IMG/VR virus record: IMGVR_UViG_3300032334_000371
Location: 1-38,343 of that record
Strand: one strand, 5' to 3'
Length of the DNA: 38,343 bases
Source: a virus
A model generated the notes under the pieces. The model made no database searches and had not been told where the DNA came from. It saw only the letters and a list, made by a program, of their open reading frames with translations. The translations under genes were made by a program, and so were the position numbers. Shown here one piece after another: positions 1 to 10,161 of this stretch (its first letter is position 1; the number at the start of each line of letters is the position of its first letter).

Positions 1-1
1 A

Positions 2-1414
2 CTAGCAAATACTTATACAGCTACGATTGGAGCAAACACATATACTCTTGGTGAAATTTCAAAAGTATCTATTATTAATCGTGGATCTAATTATTATAAA
101 AAACCACAAATAACTTTACAAGATTCTTTAGTTTCTACTGCTGGTTTTTTGACAGACAAATTAATTACAATTTCTAATCCCGGAACAAACTATGGCGTAG
201 GAAATACATTAATTTTCGCTGGCGGATCTGGAACTAGTGCTGCTGGTGTTGTTGCATCAGTAACAGAAAGCACAACGTTCGATCTTCTATTTGAAGACGG
301 CTTTCAAATGAAGGCTGATGGAAGTTATTATGATATTATTAAAAATGAAGATTGGAGCGTAACGGGTCCTATCAAAAGATTAGAGTTAACAAATTTTGGT
401 ACTGGATATACTTCATCGGGTCTACCATCCATATCTGTTTCGACTACGACGGGCGCAAATGCAAACCTAATTATAACTGGAATTCAAGGTACGAGCGCAA
501 ATGTTACAGTCGATTCTGCAAATAATACGACCGGTATCGGATCTATTCGTTCTATTAGAATCAAAAATTTTGGTGTAAACTATACAAGTGCAAATGCAAA
601 TGTTTCAACTGTAGGTGACGGAAATGCAAATTTAATTCCAATCGTTTCTGGTCTAGGAATCAAAGACGGAGATTGGATAAATGATGACGGTAAAATTGAC
701 TATAAGATCATTCAAGATTCGTATTACTATCAAGACTATTCTTACGTCATTAAAAGTGGATTAACATTTGCTGAATATTCATCTACACTAAAGAAAATTA
801 TTCATCCAGCTGGATTACAACCATTTGGCGAGATTACAATTCTCAGCAATATTAATCCTGGAGAGGTAACTAAATCTGATGCTTCGATTACCACTATTGA
901 AATATCAAAATCAATAGCAAATTTGGAAGTATATATTAGTAGTATCTCCAATAAATTTATTATTGAACACAAAACTGGATTTTCTGGAGACATTTTATAC
1001 GACGATTTTCTTATATCAGAATATGACAATAGTCCAATGAGCGTAATCGACGAAATAAGATTCGATGATATATACGTTTATCCGCTTATTGTTAGAAATG
1101 AAACAATAAAATATAATACAATTGTTGGAACGGTTTCATCAGCAAACGCAACTATTGCAAATTTCACAACTAATTCTTATGCTAATGTTTTAATTTTTGG
1201 TATTGGTGGTACAACATTTAATCAAAATCAATCTGTTGTAGTTGGAGTAGGAACTAACTTTTTAGCTGATTTTAGTTATGGAAATATATTAATAGCAAAT
1301 AATGAAATTTTTGGAGTAATTTCCCCATTAGGAAATAATACAATGATGCTTCTTAATAATTTTCCAACAAGTCCATTTAGTGGTGTTGCTGCATCTAGAG
1401 GCATAGTTGTGTAG
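2..1414 (+). CDS. C-terminal part of a large baseplate-associated structural protein (gene 7 position), 5' end outside window
   Basis: The frame is open from base 2, so the gene is cut by the window edge; the TTG at 149 is an internal leucine codon and not a start. About 470 residues are visible. The first part holds at least four imperfect repeats of a beta-rich unit with a Gly-x-x-Tyr core (GSNYY, GTNYG, GTGYT, GVNYT). A middle segment (nt 650-840) contains DSYYYQDYSYVIKSGL and HPAGLQPFGE, a block I associate with large structural proteins of cyanophage-type T4 relatives. The end carries a GVGTNF beta module that recurs in the 2070-residue protein and in the tail sheath. It ends 113 bases before gp8, the position of T4 gene 7, a baseplate wedge protein. 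That identity rests on position only; a different large tail protein is possible. Structural role is fairly sure, exact identity is not. Confidence 0.7.
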   Translation, partial: LANTYTATIGANTYTLGEISKVSIINRGSNYYKKPQITLQDSLVSTAGFLTDKLITISNPGTNYGVGNTLIFAGGSGTSAAGVVASVTESTTFDLLFEDGFQMKADGSYYDIIKNEDWSVTGPIKRLELTNFGTGYTSSGLPSISVSTTTGANANLIITGIQGTSANVTVDSANNTTGIGSIRSIRIKNFGVNYTSANANVSTVGDGNANLIPIVSGLGIKDGDWINDDGKIDYKIIQDSYYYQDYSYVIKSGLTFAEYSSTLKKIIHPAGLQPFGEITILSNINPGEVTKSDASITTIEISKSIANLEVYISSISNKFIIEHKTGFSGDILYDDFLISEYDNSPMSVIDEIRFDDIYVYPLIVRNETIKYNTIVGTVSSANATIANFTTNSYANVLIFGIGGTTFNQNQSVVVGVGTNFLADFSYGNILIANNEIFGVISPLGNNTMMLLNNFPTSPFSGVAASRGIVV

Positions 1415-1488
1415 AGTTTCGATGTAAATAGTCATATTCAATAATCATACAATTTTGACCTTAAACATAGAGATTGTACAACTTTTTT

Positions 1489-1496
1489 TATAAATA
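1489..1496 (+). promoter_or_regulatory. T4-type late promoter upstream of gp8
   Basis: Exact TATAAATA in the 113-base gap before gp8, 31 bases upstream of its ATG, following a run of T. This is the T4 late promoter consensus read by RNA polymerase carrying the phage sigma gp55. The rest of the gap shows no gene. Confidence 0.8.
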
Positions 1497-1527
1497 AATA
1501 AAAATATCAAAATAGGGAACAACGTAA

Positions 1528-2805
1528 ATGCCGTCACTTGTAACTAGTAAATTTAAAATTCATAATGCAGAACAGTTTGTTGAATCGTTTTCGGAAACAT
1601 CTAATACAGTTATGTATTTGTTTGTTGGAAAAAACACAGCATTTCCAAACGACAATTCTCCACCAACTCCAGTAAATTCTACTGCAAACGTAGAACTTAC
1701 TCCATGGAGAGATATGTTTGGTGCAAAGAGAATATTGAGTTCTGACGTCACTCATGCAATTCCTAGATATAACTGGACTTCTAGCACAGTCTACATTTAT
1801 TATGACGATCAAGACACAAATCTCATTGAATCGGACAATTTCTATGTTATTACTGACGAATATAACGTTTACAAGTGTCTTTGGAATGCTGGTGGTACAG
1901 CATCTACAACAAAGCCAACAGGAACAAGCACATCCCCATTTACTACAGCTGATGGGTATATTTGGAAATTCATGTACACAGTAACAACATCTAGGGCTGT
2001 CAAATTTTTAACATCATCTTACATTCCAGTTCAAACATTGGCTTCAGATGATGGCACAGACCAGTGGGATGTTCAAACGGCCGCAGTTGATGGTGGTATT
2101 CACGTTATCAAAGTAACGGCGGGCGGTTCTGGTTATGCTACAGCGCCAGCAGTTACAATTACTGGCGATGGTACTGGCGCAACAGCTAACTCCACAATTA
2201 CTGCTAACGTAGTTACATCAGTTACAATTACATCGGCGGGTACAGGATATACAAGGGCAACTGTAACTTTCGCGTCTGGAGCAGCAGCTGCTACCGCGAT
2301 TATTTCTCCAAAAGGTGGACATGGATCAAATGCAATAGAAGAGTTAGGTGGTAAGTATGTGATGCTTAATACTCGTTTGGATGGATCAGAATCAAGCACA
2401 ATTACAACTTCAAATGAATTTAGACAAGTTGGTCTTATTCGTGATCCATTTTTATATGGAACATCAATCAGAGCAGTTGCATCTTCTTATAGACAAACAT
2501 TTAGATATACGCTAACCGGCGTTTTGGGAACATTTAACTTAGATGAAACTGTAACTAGTGGATCTAATACTGCATCTCTAGTAGAATACACGGCTCCAAA
2601 TTTATTCACAACATTGCCCGTTAACTTACCGTTTGCTAACTCGGTAAGTGTTTCTGGTGCTGGTGGTGCTACAGGAACAATTTCTGCAATTTCCACTCCA
2701 GGTCTTCAGCCTTATAGCGGTGATATTATTTATGTTGAAAATAGAGTGCCTATTTCTAGAGCATCAGATCAAATCGAAGATATTAAATTAATTATTCAAT
2801 TCTAA
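1528..2805 (+). CDS. gp8: Baseplate wedge protein gp8
   Basis: Counterpart of T4 gp8, a baseplate wedge subunit. The N-terminus (PSLVTSKFKIHNAEQF) matches the T4 start VTSKFRTEKMLNF in pattern. Further shared marks are IPRYNW, a YKCLW segment, GYIWKFMYTV, and the C-terminus SGDIIYVENRVPISRA followed by DQIEDIKL, closely parallel to T4 GEMIYMENRPPIIMA and DQTEEINI. At 425 residues it is longer than T4 gp8 (334). The excess is largely an inserted block at about residues 190-260 made of two GxGY-type beta repeats (AGGSGYATAPAV and SAGTGYTRATV) like those in the preceding gene. AGGGAAC upstream of the ATG serves as ribosome binding site, and a late promoter precedes it. Confidence 0.93.
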   Translation: MPSLVTSKFKIHNAEQFVESFSETSNTVMYLFVGKNTAFPNDNSPPTPVNSTANVELTPWRDMFGAKRILSSDVTHAIPRYNWTSSTVYIYYDDQDTNLIESDNFYVITDEYNVYKCLWNAGGTASTTKPTGTSTSPFTTADGYIWKFMYTVTTSRAVKFLTSSYIPVQTLASDDGTDQWDVQTAAVDGGIHVIKVTAGGSGYATAPAVTITGDGTGATANSTITANVVTSVTITSAGTGYTRATVTFASGAAAATAIISPKGGHGSNAIEELGGKYVMLNTRLDGSESSTITTSNEFRQVGLIRDPFLYGTSIRAVASSYRQTFRYTLTGVLGTFNLDETVTSGSNTASLVEYTAPNLFTTLPVNLPFANSVSVSGAGGATGTISAISTPGLQPYSGDIIYVENRVPISRASDQIEDIKLIIQF

Positions 2806-2821
2806 TTTTTTAAGATAAAAC

Positions 2822-5800
2822 ATGGCTAATACTAATCCCAGCGGTATCGATTTTAACACCAGTCCATATTTTGATGACTACGATGAAGACAAAAAGTTTG
2901 CAAGAATTCTTTATAGACCTGGTCGTGCAGTTCAAGCTAGAGAACTTACGCAAGCGCAAACTCTTCAACAAGTTCAAACAAAACGTTTTGCAGAATATTT
3001 TTTCAAACAAGGCGCATTGGTTGACGGGTGCGAACAAAATTTAGATTTAGGTTTAAGTTTTGTAAAACTTCAAAATCTTTATAATGGTTCAGAAGTTAAT
3101 GTTGATAATTTTAAAGGAAGTATAGTTTATGGAGCAAATAGTGGTATTAAAGCATACTGTGGATTAGTAACAGATATTGAAGGAAATGATCCAAAAACTT
3201 TGTTTGTTAGTTATGCTACAAGTGGAACTCAAGTTCTTACTGTAAACGTTGCGCCGTCTACACTTACTGTTGGGAATAATATAACATTCTCGACAGGAAA
3301 CACAGGAACAATTGAAGCGTGGTATACAGATCCAATCACTGGTGCAAATAGAATTTATGTGTCAAACACTAGTGGAACGTTATCTGTAACAACAGCAACC
3401 ACAACACTTAGTACCGGAAGCACTCAAGTTCTAAATGTTACTGATGTGACCGATTATACATCAAATACTAAATTTTCTAACTCGGAAACAATTTTTACAT
3501 CAAACACAATTGGTAGATCATACGCAAGTGCCGCATTAACAAATGCTACAAGAAATATTGTTGATGAAGGACTTTCAACAGAGACAGTTTACAATTACGG
3601 TTCTAAGATTACAATTTCTGAAGGTGTTGTTTATGTTGCAGACCATTTTGTTAAACATTCAACACAATCAATCATTCTAGACAAATATACGAATACTCCA
3701 TCCTATAAAGTTGGTTTAGTTCCAGTCAAATCATTTGTCGATTATATTTCAGATCAATCACTTGTTGATAATTCACAAGGAACTCCAAACTATCAAGCGC
3801 CTGGCGCAGATAGACTAAAAATTGATACGTTATTAATTAAAGTTGGTTTAGATGAAACTACGGATGAAAATGAATTCATAACAATTGCAGAAATTGAAAA
3901 TGGCATCTCTAGAAAAAGAAAACTAGTTACTGTAGATAGTAAAATGGAAGACGTTTTAGCAAAACGTACACAAGAAGAATCTGGAAATTACACTCTAGTA
4001 GATCCTATCGTAACAATTCGCGAACATCTATTGAATAGTGAGAATGGGGGTAGATATACGTCTACTGATGGCGGAAATACTAATTTACTTTTGATTGAAG
4101 TCGATCCATTCACAGCTTATGTTTCTGGATATAGAAATCAGATCATTACAAAAGCATCAGTGCCAATAGAAAAGGGTCTTAGTACATCTTATGTGCAACA
4201 AACTAAGACTCAAATTAACTATGGGCAATATATTGAAGTTAAAGAATTGGTTGGTGCATGGGATATCATGGAATCAAAAACAGTTGATTTATATGATACG
4301 GCACAACAAGTTATTACAAATTCAGTACATTCTACAGCAACCGTGACTGGAACTAAAATCGGTACAGCAAGAGTTCGTTCTATTGAATATGTAAGTGGTA
4401 GTAAAGGCACATCTGATGCAAGATATTACTTGTATCTATATGAAATATCTATGAATTCTGGAAAGAATTTTTCAGCAGTTCGTTCTGTTTATGATTCTAC
4501 AACCCCAAAACGTTTTGCTGATATTGTTCTCACTACTGCTGGTGCGGTGTTACAAGAAACATCCTTCAACACGATGATTTTTCCTTTACCATACCAAGCA
4601 ATTAAAACGATTAGAGATTCTTCACAAAATATTGAAACTGCTTTTAGATTTAAAAAGAAATTTACGGTTACATTCTCTTCTGGTGTTGCTACTGTTGCTA
4701 CAGACGTTGTTACTGAAACATTCATTGGTACGGGAACATTAAATAATACACAAAAAAATGACTATTACATGGTAGTAGTCAATAATTCTGGAGCAAACGT
4801 AGAAACGACTGCATTGTCGGGAACTGTTACGATTGGTGCTGGATCTAACACAGTAACTGGAACTTCGACTTCATTTACTACACAGCTAAACGTTGGCGAT
4901 TTAATTAGAGTTAATAGTTTAACTAGACAAATTTCAACTATTACAAATGCAAATTCGTTAATATTAACAACTACACACACAACTGGTGCTGCTGCAGGAA
5001 ATACATTTACAAAAATAATTCCTGCCGGAGACGTTCTTTCGCTCTCAGATAATGGAGGAAAGGGCAGCACAAGAAGCGTAACAGTTTCTTCACCAGGAAC
5101 AGTATCTATTGATGTTCAAGAAAATGCAAACTTTAGTGCGGACATTATTGTTTCGATGGATCGTTCTGCAGCGAAAGAGAAAATCAAAACACTAAACTAT
5201 GCATCTCAGGCAAATATTAATCCAAATACTCATCCTAATGGAATCTCTGGTCCATTTGGTTTGGGATATGGCGATATCTATCAATTAAGAGCAGTATATC
5301 AATCCTCATCATTTGCTGACCCAGCATCAACATCAAATACAAATGTCACATCGTATTACACATTAGACAACGGACAAAGAGACTACGCATACGAGCATGG
5401 AACAATTAAACCGGCTACAGGATATGTTCCAACTGGTAGATTATTAGTAGTTTTTGATAACTTCACACATGATACGTCACAGGGTGTTGGTTATTGTTCT
5501 ATAGATTCATATCCTATCAATGATACTACAACATCTAATACAACAATCACTACTGCAAGTATTCCTAATTTTTTAAGTTCTACAACCAAAACTTTTTATC
5601 AACTTCGTGATTGTATTGACTTTAGACCAATCAAAACAGCAAATACATCTTTGAATCCAATTGATGTTGGGACATATCAAGTTCCAACATTTGGACTTCG
5701 TATTCCAGAATCTGGTTCTGATTTTGAATCTGACATGATCTATTATAAAGGTAGAATATCAAAAGTATACATCAATAATCGCGGAGTGTTTGGTATTAAT

Positions 5801-8800
5801 GATGGTGTTCCAGCTCAATCTGGGAATCAAAAGGCTGAAAGTCCTCCAACTAAACCAGACACACTAGAAATTGCTGAATTAACTATTCCACCTTATCCAT
5901 CACTACCTTCTACTGTTAAAATTAGATTATTGAAAAATAAACGTTTTACAATGCGCGATGTTGCAAAATTGAGTGAAAGAGTAGAAAGATTAGAATATTA
6001 TACTTCATTAAGTTTTCTTGAAAAACAAGCTACAGACACAACAGAATTAGATATTGACGGATTAGATCGATTTAAGAATGGAATTATTGTTGATCCCTTT
6101 GTCGGGTTTGCTGTAGCATCTACATCTATAGATAGCGCATGTGCTATTGATAAAACAAATAGGTATTTAACTTGTTTACAAGATAATGCAAATACTTTAA
6201 AATTATTTCATACAAGTGCATCATCAACAACGACTATTAATAGCGGCAATAAAGTAATGTTGCCATATACTGAAGTTGAAGCCGCCGGATTAAAGCAGAT
6301 ATATGCTTCTAAGCAATTAAAACTTGCAGAAGAACTGAGTTTTATTTGGACTGGAGATATTTCTGTAATGCCATTTACAGATAACTTTTTTGATACTGTA
6401 AATGATCCAACCAAAGCTGTAGTGTACACCGACGATCAGGGTGCTGACAACTGGAAAAATATGATAAGTGCTTGGAATACTGAAGTTGCTCCACTAAATC
6501 AAAAATGGCTTGGAAATTCAACGCAAACTAATACTGTTCCGGGCACACAAAGAACTACTAAAGATGTCAAACAGGTGGATTCGAGAGTCGTGGGCGATTT
6601 TCTCATTAATACCTATGGGGTTACTAGTGTCACTACTTCTACTGAAGAAACAACAGCAATTGCATATAATCAATTAGCCAGCGGAAGTCAATCAACAGGA
6701 GCATCTAAAAATGATGTTAAATTTGATAGAGTCGTTAGTGTTGAAGTTGCACTTTGGATGCGACAAAGAGAATTTGTTATTCAAGCTAGGGGATTAAAAA
6801 ATAACTCAAGAGTATATGCATTTTTTGATGGAATTAATGTAACAGCAAATTGCTATCAAATACAATTACTAGGTAATAGCACTACACTACAATCATTAAA
6901 TTCTAAATTTGATAATGATGGATACTTGAATGGCGAAAATGTAACTTGGAAAGCAATTGCTAATGGAGCAAACACACTACAACCTTTAATTGTAAAAAAT
7001 AACGAAATATATTTATTGTTTGAAGTTCCACAAAAGAAATTTTATACAGGAACAAGGGAATTTAAAGTCACAGATAGTCCAACAAATTCCGACGGTACAG
7101 CATCAACTTTTGCAAAAAACAATATTTTTTCACAAGGCATGTTAACAAAGACTGGTACAGTTTCTATTAATTCTCGCCCATTCAATGTATCATTTAATGA
7201 TACAAATAATATTGTAAATTTAGGCAGAAAAACTGTTTCTACTCGTAAAGTGGAAACAACAACATATGGTGAATCGACGGAATATATAAATTTGAATCCC
7301 CCTCCACCTAGAGACACGGACCCTTTATCTCAAAGTTTCTATGTCGATCCGAAAACATATCCATCTGGATTCTACTTGACTTCTATTGATTTATTCTTTA
7401 GATTTAAATCAAAAGATGATAATAGAAACGTTACTATAGAACTTCGCGAAGTTGAAAATGGTTATCCAGCACCTCAGTTTATTAGTGATGGTGATAATGC
7501 GATTGTTAATAATAAAAATATTAAAATTAGTGAAGATGCATCTTTACCGACAAAATTCACATTTAAGAATCCAATTTATTTAAGTTCTGGAAATGATTAT
7601 TGTTTTGCTGTTAAACCAGAAAATTGTGATGGCGACTTTGCAGTTTGGGTTGCTGAACTTGGTGCAATAGATGTGACTAATCCTAATAAACAAACTAGAA
7701 TTGAATCTGCATATAATAGTGGAGTGTTATTTACATCTTCAAATGATAGAACTTGGACAGCAAAGCAAAACACTGATATGAAATTTACAATGAGAATTGC
7801 TCAATTTGATACCACTGCAAAATATGCTTATTGGACTAATGTTCCAGTTTTAAATTCATTTACATACGATGCATTGACACCAGCTATTAGTGATCAAGTT
7901 CTTCCCGGAACAAACATTAAATATGAAATTAAAACTTCTGACGATACTTATGCTGTAGATTCTGATTACACAACAATTAAAAATTATGAAAGACTGGCAT
8001 TTAGATCGAGAAAACAAGTTAATACTGGTGCTATAGAAACTACAAACTCATTCAAATCTTTGCAATTGAGAGCAACATTATCTACTACAGACAAATATGT
8101 TACTCCTTATATTGATGATGAAAATATTCTTTTCCATTTTGATAAAAACATTATCAACAATGAATATCAAACGAGTGTAAGTGGAACTGTTCGATATACT
8201 TCTTCTAGTAATGTTGTTGTTGGTACTGGTACAAGTTTTACAACAGAAGTATTTCCGGGTGAATATGCAAAATTTGGAACACAATTCCGTAAAATTGCTT
8301 CAATTGCAAATAACACATATTTGACGGTATCTACTAATTTTGCTACATCAAATTCTGTCAATCAAACTATGACAATTCGTGAAGAAGAAAATCCTATAGG
8401 ACCATATTCATCACAAGCTAGATATATAACAAAAGTTGTAACATTAAATGATGGATTTGAAGCTAGTGATTTGGTAGTTTATTTGGATGTTAATAGACCA
8501 GCAGGAACTTCGATTAAAGTTTATTGTAAACTACTAAATGAAAATGACACAGATGCATTTGATGATAAATTATATACTCCTATGTCTCTAGATGGATTTG
8601 AAACATTTTCATTAAACCCTGGAATATATAAAGAAGAAAAATATATTATTCCAACTGCAACAAAAACTGGCGGATCAATTATATTGTCTGGTAATGTTTT
8701 AATTTCAACCTCAAATACAACAGTTACTGGAAATTCGACAAGATTTATTCAAGATTTGAAAATTGGAGACACTATTGCTGTTGGAGTTAATAGAGAGCAA

Positions 8801-9034
8801 AAAGTTATTACAACTCTTGCAAATAATACTTCTCTGACTGTTGATTCTGTTTTCTCTACGACTGCATCCTCACAAGATATTTTTAGAGTGCTAAATAATT
8901 CAATAACTTATACTACTCCCGATTCAAAAGTATACCAAGGATATAAATATTTTGCGATAAAAATTTTATTTTTATCAAGTGTTCCTACTTATGCTCCAAA
9001 GGTAAAAAATCTTAGAGGAATTGCATTAGCATGA
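2822..9034 (+). CDS. Giant baseplate/tail structural protein with DUF4815-like N-terminus
   Basis: At 2070 residues this is the largest gene of the window. The N-terminus (FDDYDEDKKFARILYRPG, then AVQARELTQAQT) is the hallmark start of the DUF4815 family of virion structural proteins in cyanophages and other large myoviruses. It stands where T4 has genes 9, 10, 11, 12 and wac, none of which is recognisable nearby, so it probably provides the outer baseplate and fibre-attachment functions; that is inference. Three copies of a roughly 70-residue beta module (S/N-x-T-V-x-G-T-G-T-S-F-T-T type) lie at about residues 666-735, 1786-1857 and 1955-2026. A segment RDVAKLSERVERLEYYTSLS (about 1040-1060) looks helical or coiled. 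The last four bases overlap the next gene as ATGA. No strong ribosome binding site is seen (AAGATAAAACATG). Confidence 0.82.
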   Translation: MANTNPSGIDFNTSPYFDDYDEDKKFARILYRPGRAVQARELTQAQTLQQVQTKRFAEYFFKQGALVDGCEQNLDLGLSFVKLQNLYNGSEVNVDNFKGSIVYGANSGIKAYCGLVTDIEGNDPKTLFVSYATSGTQVLTVNVAPSTLTVGNNITFSTGNTGTIEAWYTDPITGANRIYVSNTSGTLSVTTATTTLSTGSTQVLNVTDVTDYTSNTKFSNSETIFTSNTIGRSYASAALTNATRNIVDEGLSTETVYNYGSKITISEGVVYVADHFVKHSTQSIILDKYTNTPSYKVGLVPVKSFVDYISDQSLVDNSQGTPNYQAPGADRLKIDTLLIKVGLDETTDENEFITIAEIENGISRKRKLVTVDSKMEDVLAKRTQEESGNYTLVDPIVTIREHLLNSENGGRYTSTDGGNTNLLLIEVDPFTAYVSGYRNQIITKASVPIEKGLSTSYVQQTKTQINYGQYIEVKELVGAWDIMESKTVDLYDTAQQVITNSVHSTATVTGTKIGTARVRSIEYVSGSKGTSDARYYLYLYEISMNSGKNFSAVRSVYDSTTPKRFADIVLTTAGAVLQETSFNTMIFPLPYQAIKTIRDSSQNIETAFRFKKKFTVTFSSGVATVATDVVTETFIGTGTLNNTQKNDYYMVVVNNSGANVETTALSGTVTIGAGSNTVTGTSTSFTTQLNVGDLIRVNSLTRQISTITNANSLILTTTHTTGAAAGNTFTKIIPAGDVLSLSDNGGKGSTRSVTVSSPGTVSIDVQENANFSADIIVSMDRSAAKEKIKTLNYASQANINPNTHPNGISGPFGLGYGDIYQLRAVYQSSSFADPASTSNTNVTSYYTLDNGQRDYAYEHGTIKPATGYVPTGRLLVVFDNFTHDTSQGVGYCSIDSYPINDTTTSNTTITTASIPNFLSSTTKTFYQLRDCIDFRPIKTANTSLNPIDVGTYQVPTFGLRIPESGSDFESDMIYYKGRISKVYINNRGVFGINDGVPAQSGNQKAESPPTKPDTLEIAELTIPPYPSLPSTVKIRLLKNKRFTMRDVAKLSERVERLEYYTSLSFLEKQATDTTELDIDGLDRFKNGIIVDPFVGFAVASTSIDSACAIDKTNRYLTCLQDNANTLKLFHTSASSTTTINSGNKVMLPYTEVEAAGLKQIYASKQLKLAEELSFIWTGDISVMPFTDNFFDTVNDPTKAVVYTDDQGADNWKNMISAWNTEVAPLNQKWLGNSTQTNTVPGTQRTTKDVKQVDSRVVGDFLINTYGVTSVTTSTEETTAIAYNQLASGSQSTGASKNDVKFDRVVSVEVALWMRQREFVIQARGLKNNSRVYAFFDGINVTANCYQIQLLGNSTTLQSLNSKFDNDGYLNGENVTWKAIANGANTLQPLIVKNNEIYLLFEVPQKKFYTGTREFKVTDSPTNSDGTASTFAKNNIFSQGMLTKTGTVSINSRPFNVSFNDTNNIVNLGRKTVSTRKVETTTYGESTEYINLNPPPPRDTDPLSQSFYVDPKTYPSGFYLTSIDLFFRFKSKDDNRNVTIELREVENGYPAPQFISDGDNAIVNNKNIKISEDASLPTKFTFKNPIYLSSGNDYCFAVKPENCDGDFAVWVAELGAIDVTNPNKQTRIESAYNSGVLFTSSNDRTWTAKQNTDMKFTMRIAQFDTTAKYAYWTNVPVLNSFTYDALTPAISDQVLPGTNIKYEIKTSDDTYAVDSDYTTIKNYERLAFRSRKQVNTGAIETTNSFKSLQLRATLSTTDKYVTPYIDDENILFHFDKNIINNEYQTSVSGTVRYTSSSNVVVGTGTSFTTEVFPGEYAKFGTQFRKIASIANNTYLTVSTNFATSNSVNQTMTIREEENPIGPYSSQARYITKVVTLNDGFEASDLVVYLDVNRPAGTSIKVYCKLLNENDTDAFDDKLYTPMSLDGFETFSLNPGIYKEEKYIIPTATKTGGSIILSGNVLISTSNTTVTGNSTRFIQDLKIGDTIAVGVNREQKVITTLANNTSLTVDSVFSTTASSQDIFRVLNNSITYTTPDSKVYQGYKYFAIKILFLSSVPTYAPKVKNLRGIALA

Positions 9035-9273
9035 GGCAAAACAAAATTTCAATTTCGGATCCAACGAATGGATTTACTGAAAGAGATGCGAATTCAAAAG
9101 CAATATTAAATACTGATTTAAATTCTCTATTAAAGTATAAAATTCAAAAAAGAAAAATTTTTGATATTAATCAAAGTAAAGAAAATATTAATGAAATTTA
9201 TAAAGAAATTGATGAAATTAGAAATGATATTAGTGAGATAAAAAACCTACTACTAACAATAGCTGGAAAATAA
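9031..9273 (+). CDS. Small conserved-looking protein with C-terminal coiled coil
   Basis: An 80-residue protein coupled to the giant structural gene by an ATGA overlap. The C-terminal half (INEIYKEIDEIRNDISEIK) has regular isoleucine/leucine heptad spacing typical of a short coiled coil. The N-terminal half is polar and unremarkable. No known family is recognised. Position between the baseplate giant and the fibre genes suggests a small structural or assembly partner, for example a connector or trimerisation helper. That role is inference only. Confidence 0.7.
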   Translation: MRQNKISISDPTNGFTERDANSKAILNTDLNSLLKYKIQKRKIFDINQSKENINEIYKEIDEIRNDISEIKNLLLTIAGK

Positions 9274-9276
9274 AAT

Positions 9277-9753
9277 ATGCCCATTACGAATGTACAATCG
9301 AGTAATACAATTGATCAATTTAGACTAGCATTTAATGATTCTGCTAATATTATCAATTCAGTTGTTCCATCATTTGTTGTTGGTGGTGGTGGTGCAATTG
9401 TATCAGCTAATGTTGCAGCAAACAATCTTACTCTTTCTAACACAACCGATTCAACAAGTTCTGCAACTGGCACATTAATTGTTTCTGGTGGTGTTGGGAT
9501 TTCTAAAAATCTTTATGTTTCTGGTATTTATTTAAATAATCAAAACGTATTGAGATTTGGTTCTTCAGCGAATGCAAACTATGTTGGACTTAGATCAAAT
9601 TCAGCTGTCGGATCAAATGTTATATGGACTCTTCCTAATTTAGACGGATTAGCGAATCAAGCACTTATAACAAATGGCAGCGGCGGATTTTCGTTCGCCA
9701 ATACAATATCAACAGGCAAATCTATCGCTATGGCGATAATCTTTGGATCATAA
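9277..9753 (+). CDS. Short fibre-anchor protein, paralogue of the N-terminus of the 837-residue fibre
   Basis: A 158-residue protein beginning MPITNVQSSNTIDQFRLAFN. Its first 110 or so residues repeat those of the 837-residue fibre at 13281, which begins MPITNIYSSNTFSQFRQAFN; both continue with IINSVVPSFV and then SATGTL(I/V)VSGGVGI(S/A)KNLYVSG. The match extends to DNA, with 23 identical bases around both start codons. The C-terminal 50 residues (NQNVLRFGSSANANYVGLR, IWTLPNLDGLANQALITNG) look like a small beta tip domain common in tail fibres. It may be a short fibre in its own right or an anchor for the following small virion and propeller proteins. It follows the preceding stop by 3 bases, with GGAAAA as weak ribosome binding site. 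Confidence 0.75.
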   Translation: MPITNVQSSNTIDQFRLAFNDSANIINSVVPSFVVGGGGAIVSANVAANNLTLSNTTDSTSSATGTLIVSGGVGISKNLYVSGIYLNNQNVLRFGSSANANYVGLRSNSAVGSNVIWTLPNLDGLANQALITNGSGGFSFANTISTGKSIAMAIIFGS

Positions 9754-9762
9754 GGAAAAAAA

Positions 9763-10161
9763 ATGGCAAATCCAAATTTGGTAAATGTGACAACGATAAC
9801 TGGAAACACAACATATCTAACTCCATCATCTTCAGTTTCGCCTTTTGTTCTTTTGCCTAACGCAGCGTCATCTAATCAAGTTTTGAAAATTAACCAGATT
9901 GTTGCAACTAACGCCAACACATCAGCGGCTGCAAATGCTACAGTTTCGATTTACACTAATGGTGGTGTGGCTCAAGGTTCTGCCCCATCAGGCGGCACTG
10001 CATTTCCAATTGCTTCAACAATTTCTGTTCCAGTTGGTGCCGCATTGATTGTTGTAGACAAAAGTACGCAAATTTACTTATCAGAAAATACGTCAATCGT
10101 AGTGACCACTAGCATTAGTAATGCCCTCACCTTTACTGTCTCGTATGAGGCCATATCATAA
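9763..10161 (+). CDS. Small beta-rich virion protein
   Basis: A 132-residue protein starting MANPNLVNVTTITGNTTYL, rich in Thr, Ser, Val and Asn, with alternating polar and apolar residues that suggest a beta sandwich. Proteins with this MANPNxVNVT start are familiar to me as small virion proteins in genomes of aquatic T4-like phages, often next to fibre-head genes; the exact role is not known. It lies between the short anchor and the first propeller, ending one codon before the next ATG, so the three are probably co-expressed. AAGGAAAAAAAATG gives a good ribosome binding site. Confidence 0.72.
   Translation: MANPNLVNVTTITGNTTYLTPSSSVSPFVLLPNAASSNQVLKINQIVATNANTSAAANATVSIYTNGGVAQGSAPSGGTAFPIASTISVPVGAALIVVDKSTQIYLSENTSIVVTTSISNALTFTVSYEAIS

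Noticed and set aside
8942-8949. TATAAATA upstream of the 80-residue gene at 9031
   Set aside because: It lies inside the giant structural gene and is explained by Tyr-Lys-Tyr codons in AT-rich DNA; distance of over 80 bases to the next start is longer than for the other boxes.
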